Below, one piece after another: positions 34,300 to 45,394 of a DNA stretch of 64,000 nt. Below the pieces are notes generated by a model. The model searched no databases and was not told where the DNA came from. It saw only the letters and a list, made by a program, of their open reading frames with translations. The stretch's first letter is position 1, and each line of letters begins with the position of its first letter. The position numbers were made by a program, and so were the translations under genes. Origin of the DNA: Emydura subglobosa (taxonomy: Eukaryota; Chordata; Testudines; Chelidae); NCBI GenBank assembly GCA_007922225.1, contig ML679961.1, positions 10,495,930 through 10,559,929 on the forward strand, written 5' to 3'.

Positions 34300-35045
34300 C
34301 CCAGAATTGGCAGCTTTCCATTTTGACCTCTCCTCTGTCCCCCGACCTCTCTTCAGCCAATCCAGTCCCACGTTTCAAGCTGGGCCTCTAGCCGCTCTTG
34401 GCAGGCTAGCGACCATCCCCAACTCTTCCCCCCCGGTCATTCTTTCCCACCTCCCTTCTCCACCGCCATTGACAGCTCCACTCTCCCTGTCTCTCAGTCC
34501 CGAAGCCTTGGTGAACCGCTGACGCCTCTTTCCTTCTCCCACCGTGCCCAGACTCTCGCAAAATCCTCATGCTTCTTCCTCTTTAATATCGCAAAAATCC
34601 ACCCCTTCTTCCCTGTTCCCGCTGCTAAAACCCTACACATAGCTCAATCCTCTGCTCCACACTGAGTCACCTGCTAGCCCCTGGCATTGGTCTTCCCTGC
34701 TGAGTACTGCAACCTTCTCCAGCACCCTTGCCTCTCTTCTCTCCCCAGTATAACATGCTCCTTCTCTGCTCCTCTCCCCCTTTAATCTTTCCATTGGTTC
34801 CCCTTCTCTCACTGCATCACATTTAAGCTCATTACTCTCACCTATGGGGAGACTGTTTTACCCTCATCCAGAGCTCTGCTTTCATCTCCTCTCATTCACT
34901 CCCCATCCCTGCCAGTCTTTTCGCCTCCTTACTTCCTTCATCTTCCTTTCCTGTGCCCTTCTCCTACTCCACTGCTCATCTGTGCTGCCACTAACCTAAT
35001 GCCATCAGGCCAAGGGAAGCAGGACTCCTTTCCTGAGACAGCATT
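34300..35045 (+). mobile_element. L2 LINE fragment
   Basis: The pyrimidine-rich block encodes decayed L2 text: NIAKIHPFF near 34590, EYCNLL near 34705 and HWFPFSHCITFKLITLTY near 34795-34850. These align in order with the usual L2 boxes NIARIRP, RLDYCN and LHWLPV. Stops and frameshifts are common and no tail is left, because a CR1 sits at the 3' side. Confidence 0.6.
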
Positions 35046-35280
35046 GCCCACAGAATCTGAATTATTAGGAAAAACGTTTTCACTCGGAGGGTGGTGAAGC
35101 ACAGGAATGGGTTACCTAGGGAGGTGGTGGAATCTCCATCCTTAGAGGTTTTTAAGGCCTGGCTTGACAAAGCCCTCGCTGGGGTGGTTTAGTTGGGGCT
35201 GGTCCTGCTTTGAGCAGGGGGTTGGACTAGGTGACCTCCTGAGGGCTCTTCCAACCCTAATCTTCTATGATTCTGTGAAT
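35046..35280 (+). mobile_element. Short CR1 3' end
   Basis: It runs from TTAGGAAAAACGTTTTCACT through GGGTTACCTAGGGAGGTGGT to TCTTCTATGATT near 35272. TGAATT occurs on both sides (about 35058 and 35276), a candidate short target duplication. Confidence 0.8.
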
Positions 35281-36079
35281 TTATAAGGCCACATTAAAAA
35301 AAAAACAAAACAGATAAACCCTGAGGGTCAAATTCTGTTGTCAGTTTCATCAGTATAAATCCAATGTGACTTCACTGACGTCAGTCGCTCTTTATTTGCA
35401 CTGAAGAAACAGAGCAAATATTTTGCTCATGGTGTCTTAGGCCACGTCTAGACCAGGATTTAAAGGTGTGATGTTAGCATATGTTAAGCAACACGTTCTC
35501 ACTAACACGTTTGAACAGTCTAATGTGGACAAGATACGCCACCTTTAACATGCACTCAATTGGTTGAGGTGAAACCTAGAGGGGAATCAGGTGTTGGGGA
35601 AATCAATGAAACTGAAGGCTCCGTGGCCAGCCCCCCAGCAGCACAGAGATATTGGTGGAGCCGGGCCCACGTTCCTGAATGTTGGTGGAGCATCGGCCCC
35701 ACGGGCCCATATAACTCGCCGCCTATGTATGGGGATGCACGCAGGTATCTCTGGTAGAGTATAGTGTGTGTCTGTGGCAAAAGGGGGAATTTTCACCTTA
35801 TCAATGTGACATCTCAGCAAGTGTCGCTGTATAAATGTGCATTTCAGAAGATCACAGCAAAACAGAGCGAGCGGGAGAAAGAGAGCTGTATCTCACAGCC
35901 CTCCCCAGGAGCAAAGAATCCAAAGAGTTCTGAAGAAACGTATTGAGAGATGAGGTTCACCCCCAGTAATTGCAGTAAGCACACGAGCAGATATGCCCTG
36001 AAAAGAGAGAAGAGTCAGAAATTCCCTGAAGTAGAGCAAGATAGCAAGACCCAAAACTATTCCAATGGATCAGGTAATT
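35281..36079. other. Unique DNA with half-foldbacks
   Basis: About 35325-35400 carries GGTCAAATTCTG and GTGACTTCACTGACGTCAG foldback words. About 35441-35580 begins GGCCACGTCTAGACCAGG, a decayed arm of the GTCTACAC family. The rest shows only chance open frames. Confidence 0.4.
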
Positions 36080-36185
36080 TAGGGGGAGATTTTCAAAGGC
36101 CTGATGATCAGTTAGTCACCCAGCTTCCATTGAAAGTCAATGGTAATTCTGCCTCTATGCACCATCTGTGGCTTTGAAAACGTAA
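36080..36185. repeat. Foldback DNA element, GGGAGATTTTCAAAG type
   Basis: GGGGGAGATTTTCAAAGGCC (36081-36100) pairs with the end GTGGCTTTGAAAACG (to about 36182), around TTCCATTGAAAGTCAATGG. It is a relative of the element at 23002. Confidence 0.55.
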
Positions 36186-36689
36186 AGATTTATGGTTTAT
36201 TTAATGATCCGTCTGCATAGTTAAGAAAGTCGGTTTTTAAGTCTAATTCCACTTCTACTGAAAGATAAACAACTTGCCTTTACTGGTTAGCAGGAATGGT
36301 CAGGGATCTGGCTAATAATATTTAACATTTTGCACATTCAAAGCACTTTACAAGCACCATCTAATCTTCAGACACTCCCTGTGAGGTGGGTAAGTACAAT
36401 TATCCTCATTTTGCAGCTGGGGAAACCAAGGCAGAGAGGGGTTAGGTGATTTGTCTAAGGCAACTGAAGGAGTTCACTGTCAGAGATGGGAATAGAACTG
36501 AAGACTTCCAGAAGCTGGACCACACTTCTCATGCCTGTCTCTGATGAATGGGAAATAATCCATTGCAAGGTATATTGGTGCAGTAATTTCTCAGAATTGA
36601 AAGTTGTTGTTTCTAGGTAGTTATTGGAGGCTGATGTTGTTACTTGTTTCTAGTTTAAAAAACTAACCTGTCCTGGAGGGACTATTATT
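36186..36689 (-). repeat. MIR-like SINE, antisense (36310-36520), within unique DNA
   Basis: AAAGCACTTTACAAGCACCA, TGAGGTGGGTAAGTACAATT and TTTTGCAGCTGGGGAAACC follow the antisense MIR 3' core. GGGAATAGAACTGAAGACTT matches the antisense box-B side. Flanks show nothing further. Confidence 0.65.
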
Positions 36690-37400
36690 GATGGGACATG
36701 CAAACTAGCCCAGTGGAAGGAGGAGTTTGAGCTGTACACAGATACCTGGCTAGGCAGGAAGATGAAAACAGCAGGAAAGTAAAACTATTATTTTACCTTG
36801 TTGGGGAACAAGGCAGGGTGATCTGCACCGTTCTGATGCTCACCACTGTCTCAAGCTTCTCAACAACCCTAGGAGCCCTGGGGAACTATTGCTACCCAAA
36901 GCAGAACAAAACTATGGAGCAGCACCATTTGTTTACTGGAGACCAGTCTGAAGGGAAAGGCATAGACCCCTATGTTACAGCCTTATTCACACTGGCTACT
37001 ACATGCAGTTCTGGGAACTCGACTGGCTCCCTGATTCAGGTCAGGACAGCCTGCGGCACTTGGGATCACCACCTGTGAGGGCAGCTGCTCCGAGAAGACA
37101 AGCTCACATTAGACAGATGCTTAGACACGGGGTGTGCAGCGAAAGACTTGAGAGAAAATGAAAATCCTTGGAGTCACAACACCTCCAAAGTGCATGCAGT
37201 GAGACAAGCACAAAGGAGGGCCAGGGTTCCATACCCAGCATGCGATGCTGTTACTGTGGAAGACAGCACGAGTGGGTAAAGGAGAAGTGCCCTGCACGAG
37301 GACTCCATTGTAAGGAATGTGGCAGGCTGGACATTTTAGCAGCGTGTGCAAGAGCAGAGACCTTCCTGCAGACTCATACGGGGGGGGAGGGCACATCAGA
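36690..37400 (+). pseudogene. gag remnant: capsid-like region and zinc knuckles
   Basis: The capsid part includes AQWKEEFELYTDTWL (about 36708-36752) and, at 36900-37070, KTMEQHHLFTGDQSEGKGID, a standard Gypsy gag capsid stretch. The zinc region at 37246-37347 has C-x2-C-x3-H-x6-C (residues 27, 30, 34 and 41 of the frame from 37168). The second knuckle, C48-x2-C51, lacks the histidine (isoleucine at 56) and is one residue short. The frame then continues into protease. Confidence 0.7.
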
Positions 37401-37499
37401 CAACCGTGATGACATCATGACTCTGTCCTGGAGTCCAAGAGCATATCAGGGTCAGGCTGTTGGGACAGGAAAGCAACAAGGGACAATACCAAGCTCGGT

Positions 37500-37640
37500 G
37501 CATGCAACAGGCTTACTAGGGAAGTGCCCGGTGCGATTTCAGCTGGATAATGGGTCCTCCCACAGCGTAATTCCTCGGAGTGAATTGCATCAGACACACC
37601 TGTTACAAAGGGCAGGCGCGGTGCAATAATGTACAATGAG
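37500..37640 (+). pseudogene. Aspartic protease remnant
   Basis: The flap and catalytic region reads RFQLDNGSSHSVIP (about 37537-37578). The catalytic triad is normally D-T-G or D-S-G; here it is D-N-G at residues 127-129 of the frame from 37168, so the copy could not work. It stops shortly after. Confidence 0.7.
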
Positions 37641-37809
37641 AGCATGGCGCAGATCGTAGGAAAATGTGACCTGTGGGTGACTGACTTGAAAAAATAACAG
37701 AGGGTACCCATGAAGTTTGTGGTAGTGGATGGAATGATCCACAGACCCCTCTTGGGGAATAAAGCCGTCCATGCCATGGAGCTGATCAGGATGTAGAGTC
37801 AGAATCTTA

Positions 37810-38970
37810 TAGCTGCAATGCAAAAAGCAAAAGGGGGAGTCCCCTGGACAATGGAGACCATTTTAAAAGCATATGGGGATGTTTTCAAAGGCAATGGGTA
37901 CCTTGAAGGAAAGGTGCGAGTAGAGGTAGACGCCGCAGTGGAACCTCTGTACTCATCATGCAGGAAAATTCTAGCCATGTTATGTAATACAGTAAACAAG
38001 CTGCAGAGTAGAAGTATCATAGCACCTGGAGTGCAGCCTAGGTAAGTAGCATGGCGGTGATAAAGAAGCCGTCAGGCAAATTACACATCTGCATAAACCC
38101 AAAGCCACTGAACTGAGCATTGAAAAGATGCCACTATCCACGGCCCACAGTTGAGGACATCTTGCCAGAAGTTTCCAAAGACAGAATCTTTATGGCCTGT
38201 GATGTGAGAAATGGGTTTTGGCACATAAGCTTGGATAAAGGCTCCAGCATGCTGGCAACCCTTGCACCACCAGTTTGGATGCTAGAGATGGCTGTACATG
38301 CCGATGGACATAAGCGCAGCACCAGAGGTGTTCTAATCTAGAGACAGCTCATGCAAACACTGGAAGGACTGCCTGGGCAGGAAAGTAATCACAGATTATA
38401 TCCTCATTGTAGGTAAGGAAAGGAATTATACAGAAGCTGAACAAGATCATGACAGAAAAAATACAAGCTTTTCTACAGTGATGCCGGGACAAGAACATAC
38501 AATTAAATCCCCAAAAATGTGAATCAACCAGCGTGAGGCGACATCCATTGGACATCTGCTCACAGCAAAGGGACTGAAAACAGATCCCAACAAGATCAAG
38601 GCAGTCAGGGACATGCCCGCTCCAGTGGATATGAAAGGGGTACAGCGCTTCATAGGAATAACGTGTTTTCTGTCCAAGTTCTGTCCACACCTGGCTGCTG
38701 TAGGGTACCCATATGTCAGCTCATAAGACAGGATGTTGAGTGGGACTGGGCAGAAAGCATTTGACGCAGTGAAACACATGACAACCGATGTCTCTGTCCT
38801 GAAGTACTATGAGCTGGGAGAGCCAGTGACACTTCAACATGAGGCACTGGCGAAAGGGTTGGGTGTAGCTATTTTGCAGGAGCAGCCAATCACCTATGCC
38901 AGCTGATTCCTATCTGAGGCTGACCAGGGTACTCCCAAATAGAAAAAGAGCTTCTGTCTGTGATATTTGG
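37810..38970 (+). pseudogene. Reverse transcriptase and RNase H remnant
   Basis: RT pieces in shifting frames are GNGYLEGKVRVEVD near 37890, KKPSGKLHICINPKPLN near 38063-38115, FMACDVRNGFWHISLD near 38190-38240, and the decayed catalytic box ITDYILIVG near 38388-38415, where the YxDD aspartates are lost. GHLLTAKGLKTDPNKIKAV near 38553-38610 is the thumb. RNase H begins near 38745 and ends in stops by 38960. In the usual Gypsy order this should read straight from the protease; a lysine codon to stop change and several indels break it. Confidence 0.75.
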
Positions 38971-39399
38971 AGTGGAGTGATTCCATCAATACACCTATGT
39001 CCATCCAGTAACAGTGCAATCAGACCACAAACTCCTACAGACAATCATAGCAAAGACCCCTCTTTGTGCTCCAAAGAGATTGCAGCACAAATTGATGCAC
39101 CTCCAGCATCAATCAGATCAGATCAGAGATCGGATATCGTCCAGGATGATTGCTGGTATTAGCTGACACCCTGAGCTGGACATATATGAGTTGGGGGAAG
39201 GCAATCAGGACATAGTGCAGGACGTTAATGGGTTCAATCTCCCAGTTTCAACAGCAAAACTCATAGAAATCTAAGAAGTGACAGAAAAGGATATCCAGCT
39301 ACAGGCAGCCAAAGGAACAATCCTAGCAGGGTGGCCAAAAGACAAAAGCCAATTGCCGGTAGGAGCAGAATCATATTTTCAAATTAAAGATGAGTTGGA

Positions 39400-40702
39400 T
39401 GAGCAGGATAGAATCATATTTTAGAACAGAGAGTTGTGGTCCTGGCCTTATTATGTATGGATGTGATGCAAAATATACCTGCTTCACACCTGGGCATTGA
39501 CAGCTGTCTTAGAGGGGCTTGAGAATGTGTTTACTGGCTGGGAATGAATATATAACTCCGGTCCTTGATAGAAGGGTGTGACACCTGCTGGTCATATGAT
39601 AACCACTAGCAGAAAGCAACTCTGTTATCACATGAGCTGCCCACCTGACCCTGGTGGGAGTGGACTTACCTGCTTTCTAGGAAAAGCAGCACTTGATTAC
39701 AGTGGACTACTATTCCAATTCTTGGGAAGTCAGTGCTGTGCCTGGTACAAGAAGTAAGTCAATGACTGGCAATGTGCAGCGACAGTCCAAAAAGCTAACA
39801 GAATGTTAGGAACCATTAGGAAAGGGATAGATAATAAGATAGAAAATATAATATTGCTATATAAATCCATGGTATGCCCATACCTTGAATATTGTATGCA
39901 TTTTTGGTTGCCCCATCTCGAAAAAGATATATAAGAATTGGAAAAAGTCCAGAGAAGGGCAACAAAAATTATTAGGGATATGGAACAGCTTCCATATAAA
40001 GGGAGATTAAAAAGGCTGGTACCGTTCAGCTTAGAAAAAGGATGACTAAGTGTAGGTATGATAGAGTTCTAGAAAATCATGAATGGTGTGGAGAAAGTGA
40101 ATGAGGAAGTGATATTTACCATCTCGCATAAACAAGAACCAGGTGTCTCCCCATGAAATTAATAGGCAGCAGGTTTAAAACAAACACAATGCACAGTCAG
40201 CTTGTGGAACTCATTGCCAGGGATGTTGTGAAGACCAAAAGTATATCTGGGTTCACAAAAGAATTAGATAAGTTCATGGAGGATAGGTCCATCAATGGCT
40301 ACTAGCAAGGATAGTCAGGGAATACAACCCCATGCCCTGGGTGTCCCTAAACCTCTGACTGCCAGAAGTTAAGATTGGATGAGGGGGGATGGATCACTTC
40401 TGTTCATTCCTTCTGAAACATCTGGCACCGGCTACCACCAGAAGACAGGATGCTGGGCTAGACGCATCATTGGTCTGACCCAGCATGGCCAGTCTCATGT
40501 TCTTAAACTGAAGGCCCACTTTGCAAGATATGGCATTCTGGACACTGTAGTCACCGACAATGGACCCCAATTTGCCTTGGAACAATTCAAGCAATTTACA
40601 CACAAATTGGAGATGGACCACCACCCTTCATTCCCAGCATACCCACAAAGTAATGGTAAGGTGGAATCAGCTGTGAAAACAGCTAAGAAACTGTTACGCT
40701 AG
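39400..40702 (+). pseudogene. Integrase remnant interrupted by CR1
   Basis: The zinc-binding N-terminus (HLGIDSCLRRG-like text near 39490) is decayed. The core is broken at about 39769 by a CR1 and resumes at 40505. After the insert, TDNGPQF (about 40555) holds the second catalytic aspartate and PQSNGKVESAVKTAKK (about 40650-40695) the glutamate, so a D..D-35-E core can be read. The frame ends in TAG near 40700. The tail to about 41180 is charged and unrecognised. Confidence 0.75.
39769..40504 (+). mobile_element. CR1-type LINE (second subfamily) inside Gypsy integrase
   Basis: It reads AGAATGTTAGGAACCATTAG, then ATCCATGGTATGCCCATACC and GAAGGGCAACAAAAATTATT, the ORF2 tail. The 3' end carries GGTCTGACCCAGCATGGCCA and TCTCATGTTCTT. 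This tail differs from the ATTCTATGATT tail of the other copies and matches a CR1/L3-like subfamily. Integrase reading continues directly on both sides, so the insertion point is well defined. Confidence 0.85.
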
Positions 40703-41407
40703 GCTGTTTCTTCTGGTTCAGACCCCTTGTAATAATTTTTGGCACCATTTCACAGGGGTGACAAGAGAAAGGAAGTGCTACAGTACGACAGGTCAGCCAA
40801 CTGCATAACGGCCCTGGAGACAGGCACCTCTGTGAGGATCCAGACATTAAAGAAACCCCAGAAGGAGGGAACTAAAGGAGTTGTATGGGGTGCAGTATCA
40901 CCCAGGTCCTAAGAGGTGACTACACAAGAAGGACAAGTCTTCCAAAGAAACAGGAGACACTTACAAGCCATCGGACACAACACCCAGAGAGAACCTACAG
41001 AGATACTGAGACCATTACAGAAAGGAGAGACAAAGAGCCACCCAGAGGCCACAGGGAGAGAGGAGACTACAGAGAGAGAGAGAGTTTGCTAGACTTGAAG
41101 ACAGGTGGAAGGAAGATAGAGATAGGCCGGTCCTGGTGTTGTCACCTGTTGAGGAGACCAAACTATCTCAAAGAAATATGTAATCAGCTAGCTCTGTTGT
41201 AAAGACAAGACTCCAACTCATCTGTGTGCTAGCAGCTTCTAGCTGAAGGGACATGGGGTGGGCGTCTGGGCATCAATGGTACGTTTGTTTGTGTTTATAT
41301 TAAAACGTTGGTAAAATAGGGAAAACGTACCACGATCAGTGGAACTGGAGTGAAAGAGCCTATGTGCCCTGAAGAGACTGTTACTTACGGGGACCGGTGG
41401 GACAAGG

Positions 41408-42085
41408 TGTCACAGTTTCAGGGTAACTGCATCTGTATTCCTTCTCCATGCTCCCTCAGGAGCACCACGGCTTCCAGACGTTAACTCTCTTGGTGGAGAC
41501 CTGAGTCTCGCTCTCTCCTGACCAGGGTTTTAAGGCTGTACATCTCCCTCCCTTAAACTGTGTATCTCCAACACATTAGTCTGCCTACACGCCAAGCAGC
41601 TTTGCTTTTGCTTTCTCTAGTGGCAATGAGCAGTGTGTTGCCAGCAGTTACAAGTTACCACAGCTCTTTCTAAGCAAGCACATTTATTCTTAGGATAGAA
41701 GCCTTACAGAGGAAACATATAACACAATAAAAGTTCCTATATGCATGCTAACAACTTATCAGTACTCCAGTCCATTTGCTGCAACTGAAAGAAGACATGA
41801 GTTAGGTTAAACCCAGCTTTTTTTCTGTATTAAAAGCCTTTTCTTTGTCTGTTGGTTTCTGGAAAAAACAGTTTGAACCAGCATATGGAAAACTCCCCAG
41901 AGGATGGTACCTCTCTGGTGGTGATAATAACTTGTGATTCACCTTACTGTTTTTCAGTTCCTTGCAGAGCTCCTCGCTTGGCGTTACATACAGTCTCTGG
42001 CCCATAGTGTCACATAAACCATTCGTAGACCTCACACAAACTGGTCCTTACAGATATTGTGTGTGTCACCGCGATATCTGTCACA
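41408..42085 (-). mobile_element. Probable solo LTR of an endogenous retrovirus-like element
   Basis: Read on the minus strand it starts TGTGACAGATATCGCGG at 42085 and ends CCTGAAACTGTGACA at 41408, so it is bounded by TG and CA. An AATAAA signal lies near 41686. I recall related text from turtle genomes. The flanks (CAAGG and GAGGG) are not identical, so the target duplication is uncertain. It lies directly beside the end of the Gypsy element. Confidence 0.55.
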
Positions 42086-42658
42086 GAGGGTTGTGGGGAG
42101 GTAGTCTGGAAGCAACTCAGCCACATGGACAGAGCAGTCCACAGGGTTTAATAAAATCCCCCATGTTTGGCTTAGCCTGCTTCATGCTTTGCAAATGACA
42201 CACCCAGGAAGAATCAGTTATTGTGATTCTGTTGCCTTATGTTCTCCAGGCACTGGGTCCAAATCCTGTGTGGGAGCATGGATTAGCGAAACCTCTTCTT
42301 TTCTGATTAATTTTTTCCCTACCCCCAGGCATTTTGGGGCTGTGGTGGGAGGGGGATAGAAAGTGTTCCCTGCTGCAGCAGGTGGGGAGGAGATGGAGAG
42401 TTATGGTCAGACAGATGTGGGCTGGGAAGGAGGAGGAGAATATCTGTCCCGGGGAGATGGGAAAAAGTCTAGAGAGAACTATGATTGGGAAAAAGACAAG
42501 CAGAGGGAAGCCAGGAGCAGGTGAGATGGCCCTGTTAGCAACTGCAGTCTGGCTTTCACAAGTGTCTCGGTACACATGTGAACTACTGGAGAGCTGCACT
42601 CATGATGTATTCGTGAGACCAGGCAGCCAAGTACGGAGAGAAAATAACTGTTAACATG
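42086..42658. other. Unique purine-rich DNA, no gene seen
   Basis: Two opposing open frames (42334-42654 plus, 42237-42599 minus) overlap a G-rich stretch; neither shows a known domain. TCACAGAGGG at the left edge may be residue of the neighbouring LTR. Confidence 0.35.
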
Positions 42659-43768
42659 TGTAGGAAGGTGCAGTGGCCTTCCTCTGAGCCGGGGCCCGAA
42701 GAAGGGCTACAACCGCGGGGTTGGACAGAAAAAGGGCCGGCCGCCCAGTCTGCCCAGCAACCGGGAGGCCGGCTCGTGATAGGTCCTGCCGGCCGACCAA
42801 TCCAGCACCAGAGGGGCGGAGCCTCAGCCAGGGCTGAGGCTATAAGAAGCAGACCCCACAGCTCAGAGAAAAAAAAGACTGCCGCTGGAGACAGATATGC
42901 TGTCCTGCTGGCAGAGGCCTAGGCCGGAGCAGAGCCGCCAACCAATCCCGTCCCCACCCAGGCCTGGAGACTGGATAGGGCCTTCCCAGAGCTGGACCAG
43001 GCAACCCGGCCAGAGAGATTGGGCCGAGGTACCTGGACCCTGCGACTGATCTGAGTCACCGGAGCCCCAGGACTGGGCAGAGCCCCGGAGCAACCCAGGT
43101 GGAGGATACCCCCCGAGGCCGGACAGGACCTGGAGGAGCTGCCAGCCGCCGAGCCCCTGGAGTTGGGACAGGAGCTGGAGGAACTGCCGGAAGCTGAGCC
43201 CCTCCCTGCGCCAAACGACCTAGAGGAGCTGCCCCTCGAAGAGGAACTCCCCGCATTGCCGCCCGTGGATGAGGAGGGACTGACAGGCCAACCCCAGATG
43301 GAATACACCCATAACACTGAGGAGACAGGTACTGGGGCCAGCGGGGAGGAAGTGGCCCAGGGGCAGCCATAGCTTGTGGCTGAATCTGAGGCCTAGTCAG
43401 TGTGTTGCGGCGGGAGTCCCGCCAACACAGTGGCAGCCGCTTTTGCCACTGCTAGGGCCCTGGGCTGCGACGCAGTGGAGACGGGTGGGCCTGCGTCTCC
43501 CTCCCCTCCCCCCTTTCCTAGCCACGCTGAAGAGAACCTCCTGCTCTCTTCCGCTCCAGAGAGTAAACCCACTGCTGACTTGCTCGCCCACCCTGCCTGA
43601 GGGCTGGGGCGATAGACTGTTTGCCTGCCCGCCCGGCCTCAGGGCCAGGGCACCAGACTCATAGCCAAAGCTAACATTCCCTTGTGCAGGAAGGTGCAGT
43701 GGCCTTCCTCTGAGCAGGGGCCCGAAGAAGGACCACAACCGCGGGGCCAGACCGGACCCCATGCTACA
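42659..43768 (+). mobile_element. GC-rich 1.1-kb solo LTR with perfect target duplication
   Basis: The block starts TGTAGGAAGGTGCAGTGG and ends CCATGCTACA, so it is bounded by TG and CA. ACATG lies directly outside each end (42654-42658 and 43769-43773), a 5-bp target duplication. Promoter words occur in order: CCAAT at 42798, GGGGCGGAGCC near 42814 and GCTATAAGAAG near 42839. Its first 65 bp or so (42659-42722) recur near the 3' end at 43684-43747. It is far longer than the Gypsy LTR at 2766 and has no attached interior. Strand is taken from the promoter order. Confidence 0.7.
43118..43370 (+). other. Acidic LEELP-repeat open frame inside the LTR
   Basis: One frame reads glutamate-, leucine- and proline-rich text with repeated LEELP or LEEELP units (about 43130, 43175, 43220 and 43240), ending in a TAG near 43370. 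It could be a fragment of an element's protein, or only a repeat in a GC-rich LTR. The opposite strand is open too, as expected of GC-rich repeats. No known domain was recognised. Confidence 0.35.
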
Positions 43769-43840
43769 ACATGTTATAATAATAATAATTAATACCTAGC
43801 TCTCATAAAGCACTTGATCAAGCATGAGTTCAGGAAAGTC
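43769..43840 (-). repeat. L2/MIR tail, antisense
   Basis: TTATAATAATAATAATTAAT followed by CTCATAAAGCACTTGATC is an antisense L2/MIR 3' tail directly beside the target duplication of the LTR. Confidence 0.45.
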
Positions 43841-44964
43841 TCTCAACTCAAGACTGGCAAAGTAAGCTAGCTATACAGGCCACGCCAACGGAGGACATTA
43901 AGGCCTTTCTACCACTCGACATTATCAGATGTGCTGAACATATCATGTGTTTTCCTAAAAATACGTTTAAGAGTTTTAAAACATTTTCCTCTCCTGTATT
44001 ACATTTTCTCCCCTTGTGGCAGTAACAGCACATTCTCCTAGTAACATGAGTCCAATTGTGCAAGTTTCAGAGAGAGAGAAAAATTGTATCTAATAAATCC
44101 TAGAATAACTTTTTCCATGAAGCGCAATGTTTTGCAATTTGATATTTTGTAATCTAACAGGGCAAGAAACATAAGGCTCCTGCTGCTGGGAAGGAGGAAT
44201 TCATGGCTTTGTAATGGCAAAAAGCAGCCTGTTTGCAAGATATCAGATGAGTTATTATTGGAACAGATGACTGGTTGAGTCCTGAATATTACCCATCCTG
44301 AACCCCAGGATAATATGATTTGGAGGAAGAAAATCCACTTTGGAGTGGGAAAAAAGGAAGCAGTTGTCCAAGAGGATTGGTTTTTGTTCTGTTTTTAAAA
44401 GGTGGCTGTTTGAAAGTTGCTCAAAAGTTTGGAATACTCGAAGCTGTGCCAGTGGAAATGGGCTGGAGTGCAGGTGAAGAAGACAGAGTATATGATAAAT
44501 GCTTTTTGTCATAGGGGCCTGCACTTTATCATATGGAGATCACCTCTATAGGGGCGTATTTCCATTCATTTCAATGGGCATTGAAGCAAGTCCATGTTTA
44601 GTATCTATGTTACAATGACAACAGTAAGCGCTAATGTTCCCAAAGTATCTACATTCTAATTCCCTATTTTCAGCTGAAATTTTCCAAGCTTAGTCACTGC
44701 CTGATGCCACCTTTTTTTGAAAGCATGAGGAAAATGTTTGGGGCATCTTGGAATATGAGGAGAGTGAAGGGAAAAAAATACAATTTCCCCCTTTATAAAA
44801 TAATTCCTGAGCTATTTTGAACAACCCTAGCAGAATATATCTGATGGAGGAGAGCTTTTTAACCTAGTAGACAGAGGTATAACAAGATCCAGTGACTGAA
44901 AGCTGAAATTAGACAGAGTCAAGCTGGAAATTAGATGCATGCTTTTAACAGCAATGGTAATTAA
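43841..44964. other. Unique DNA, no gene seen
   Basis: AT-rich, with no recognised repeat or gene; open frames are below 95 codons. Confidence 0.4.
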
Positions 44965-45310
44965 TAAAGTTGGTCAGAAAATTTTCATCAAACCAGTTTT
45001 CTGTCAGAAAATGTAATTTCATCTAAATTGAATTTTTGTGTGTGTGTGTGAAATTGTCTCAATTTTTTACCAAATTTTGTTTAGAAAAAAATTTGGAAAA
45101 AAAAAAAGTTTTGAAAATGGTCCATTTTGAAGTCTTCAGACTGAAAGGTTTTTATTTTTCATTTCAAAATGGCTTTTTGGTGAGGAAATTATTTTATCAT
45201 TTTTAAGAGAAAAACAATTGAGTCAAAATTGAAATAAAATATTTCCCCTTTATCAAAATGAAAAATGTCAATTGACCCAAATGGAAATTGTATTTATTTA
45301 TTTACTTAGT
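44965..45310. repeat. A/T-run foldback element, AGAGCTGGTTGAAAA family (copy 4)
   Basis: Left end AAAGTTGGTCAGAAAATTTT, then alternating TTTTC and GAAAA words on both strands up to about 45300. It resembles copies at 8890, 25213, 33660 and 53995. Confidence 0.45.
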
Positions 45311-45394
45311 TCTTTAATTTCTTTTGGAATCTTGTTTTGCCAAAAATTCCAAAATTTTGGCTTTTTGTCCCATTGCCAGGAGGAAACAAAACAT

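Larger units (their letters stand above)
36690..41407 (+). mobile_element. Second Gypsy LTR element (gag to integrase), dead, split by CR1
   Basis: In order the block holds a gag capsid region, a double zinc knuckle, an aspartic protease, RT, RNase H and integrase on the plus strand, the usual Gypsy/Metaviridae order with integrase last. Frames change many times and stops are frequent. A CR1 of about 735 bp sits inside integrase. No 5' LTR is seen near 36690. The 3' end is unclear: about 41185-41407 could be a partial LTR, and it abuts a minus-strand solo LTR at 41408. Motifs fit the clade with a CX2C zinc knuckle followed by CPARG text (mag-like), but this needs a search. Confidence 0.75.

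Noticed and set aside
36818..37078. Apparent small secreted protein with a hydrophobic start
   Set aside because: The later residues match Gypsy gag capsid text, so it is part of the second Gypsy element.
43374..43762. Overlapping proline- and leucine-rich frames on both strands
   Set aside because: They sit inside the GC-rich LTR, and frames on both strands are expected there.
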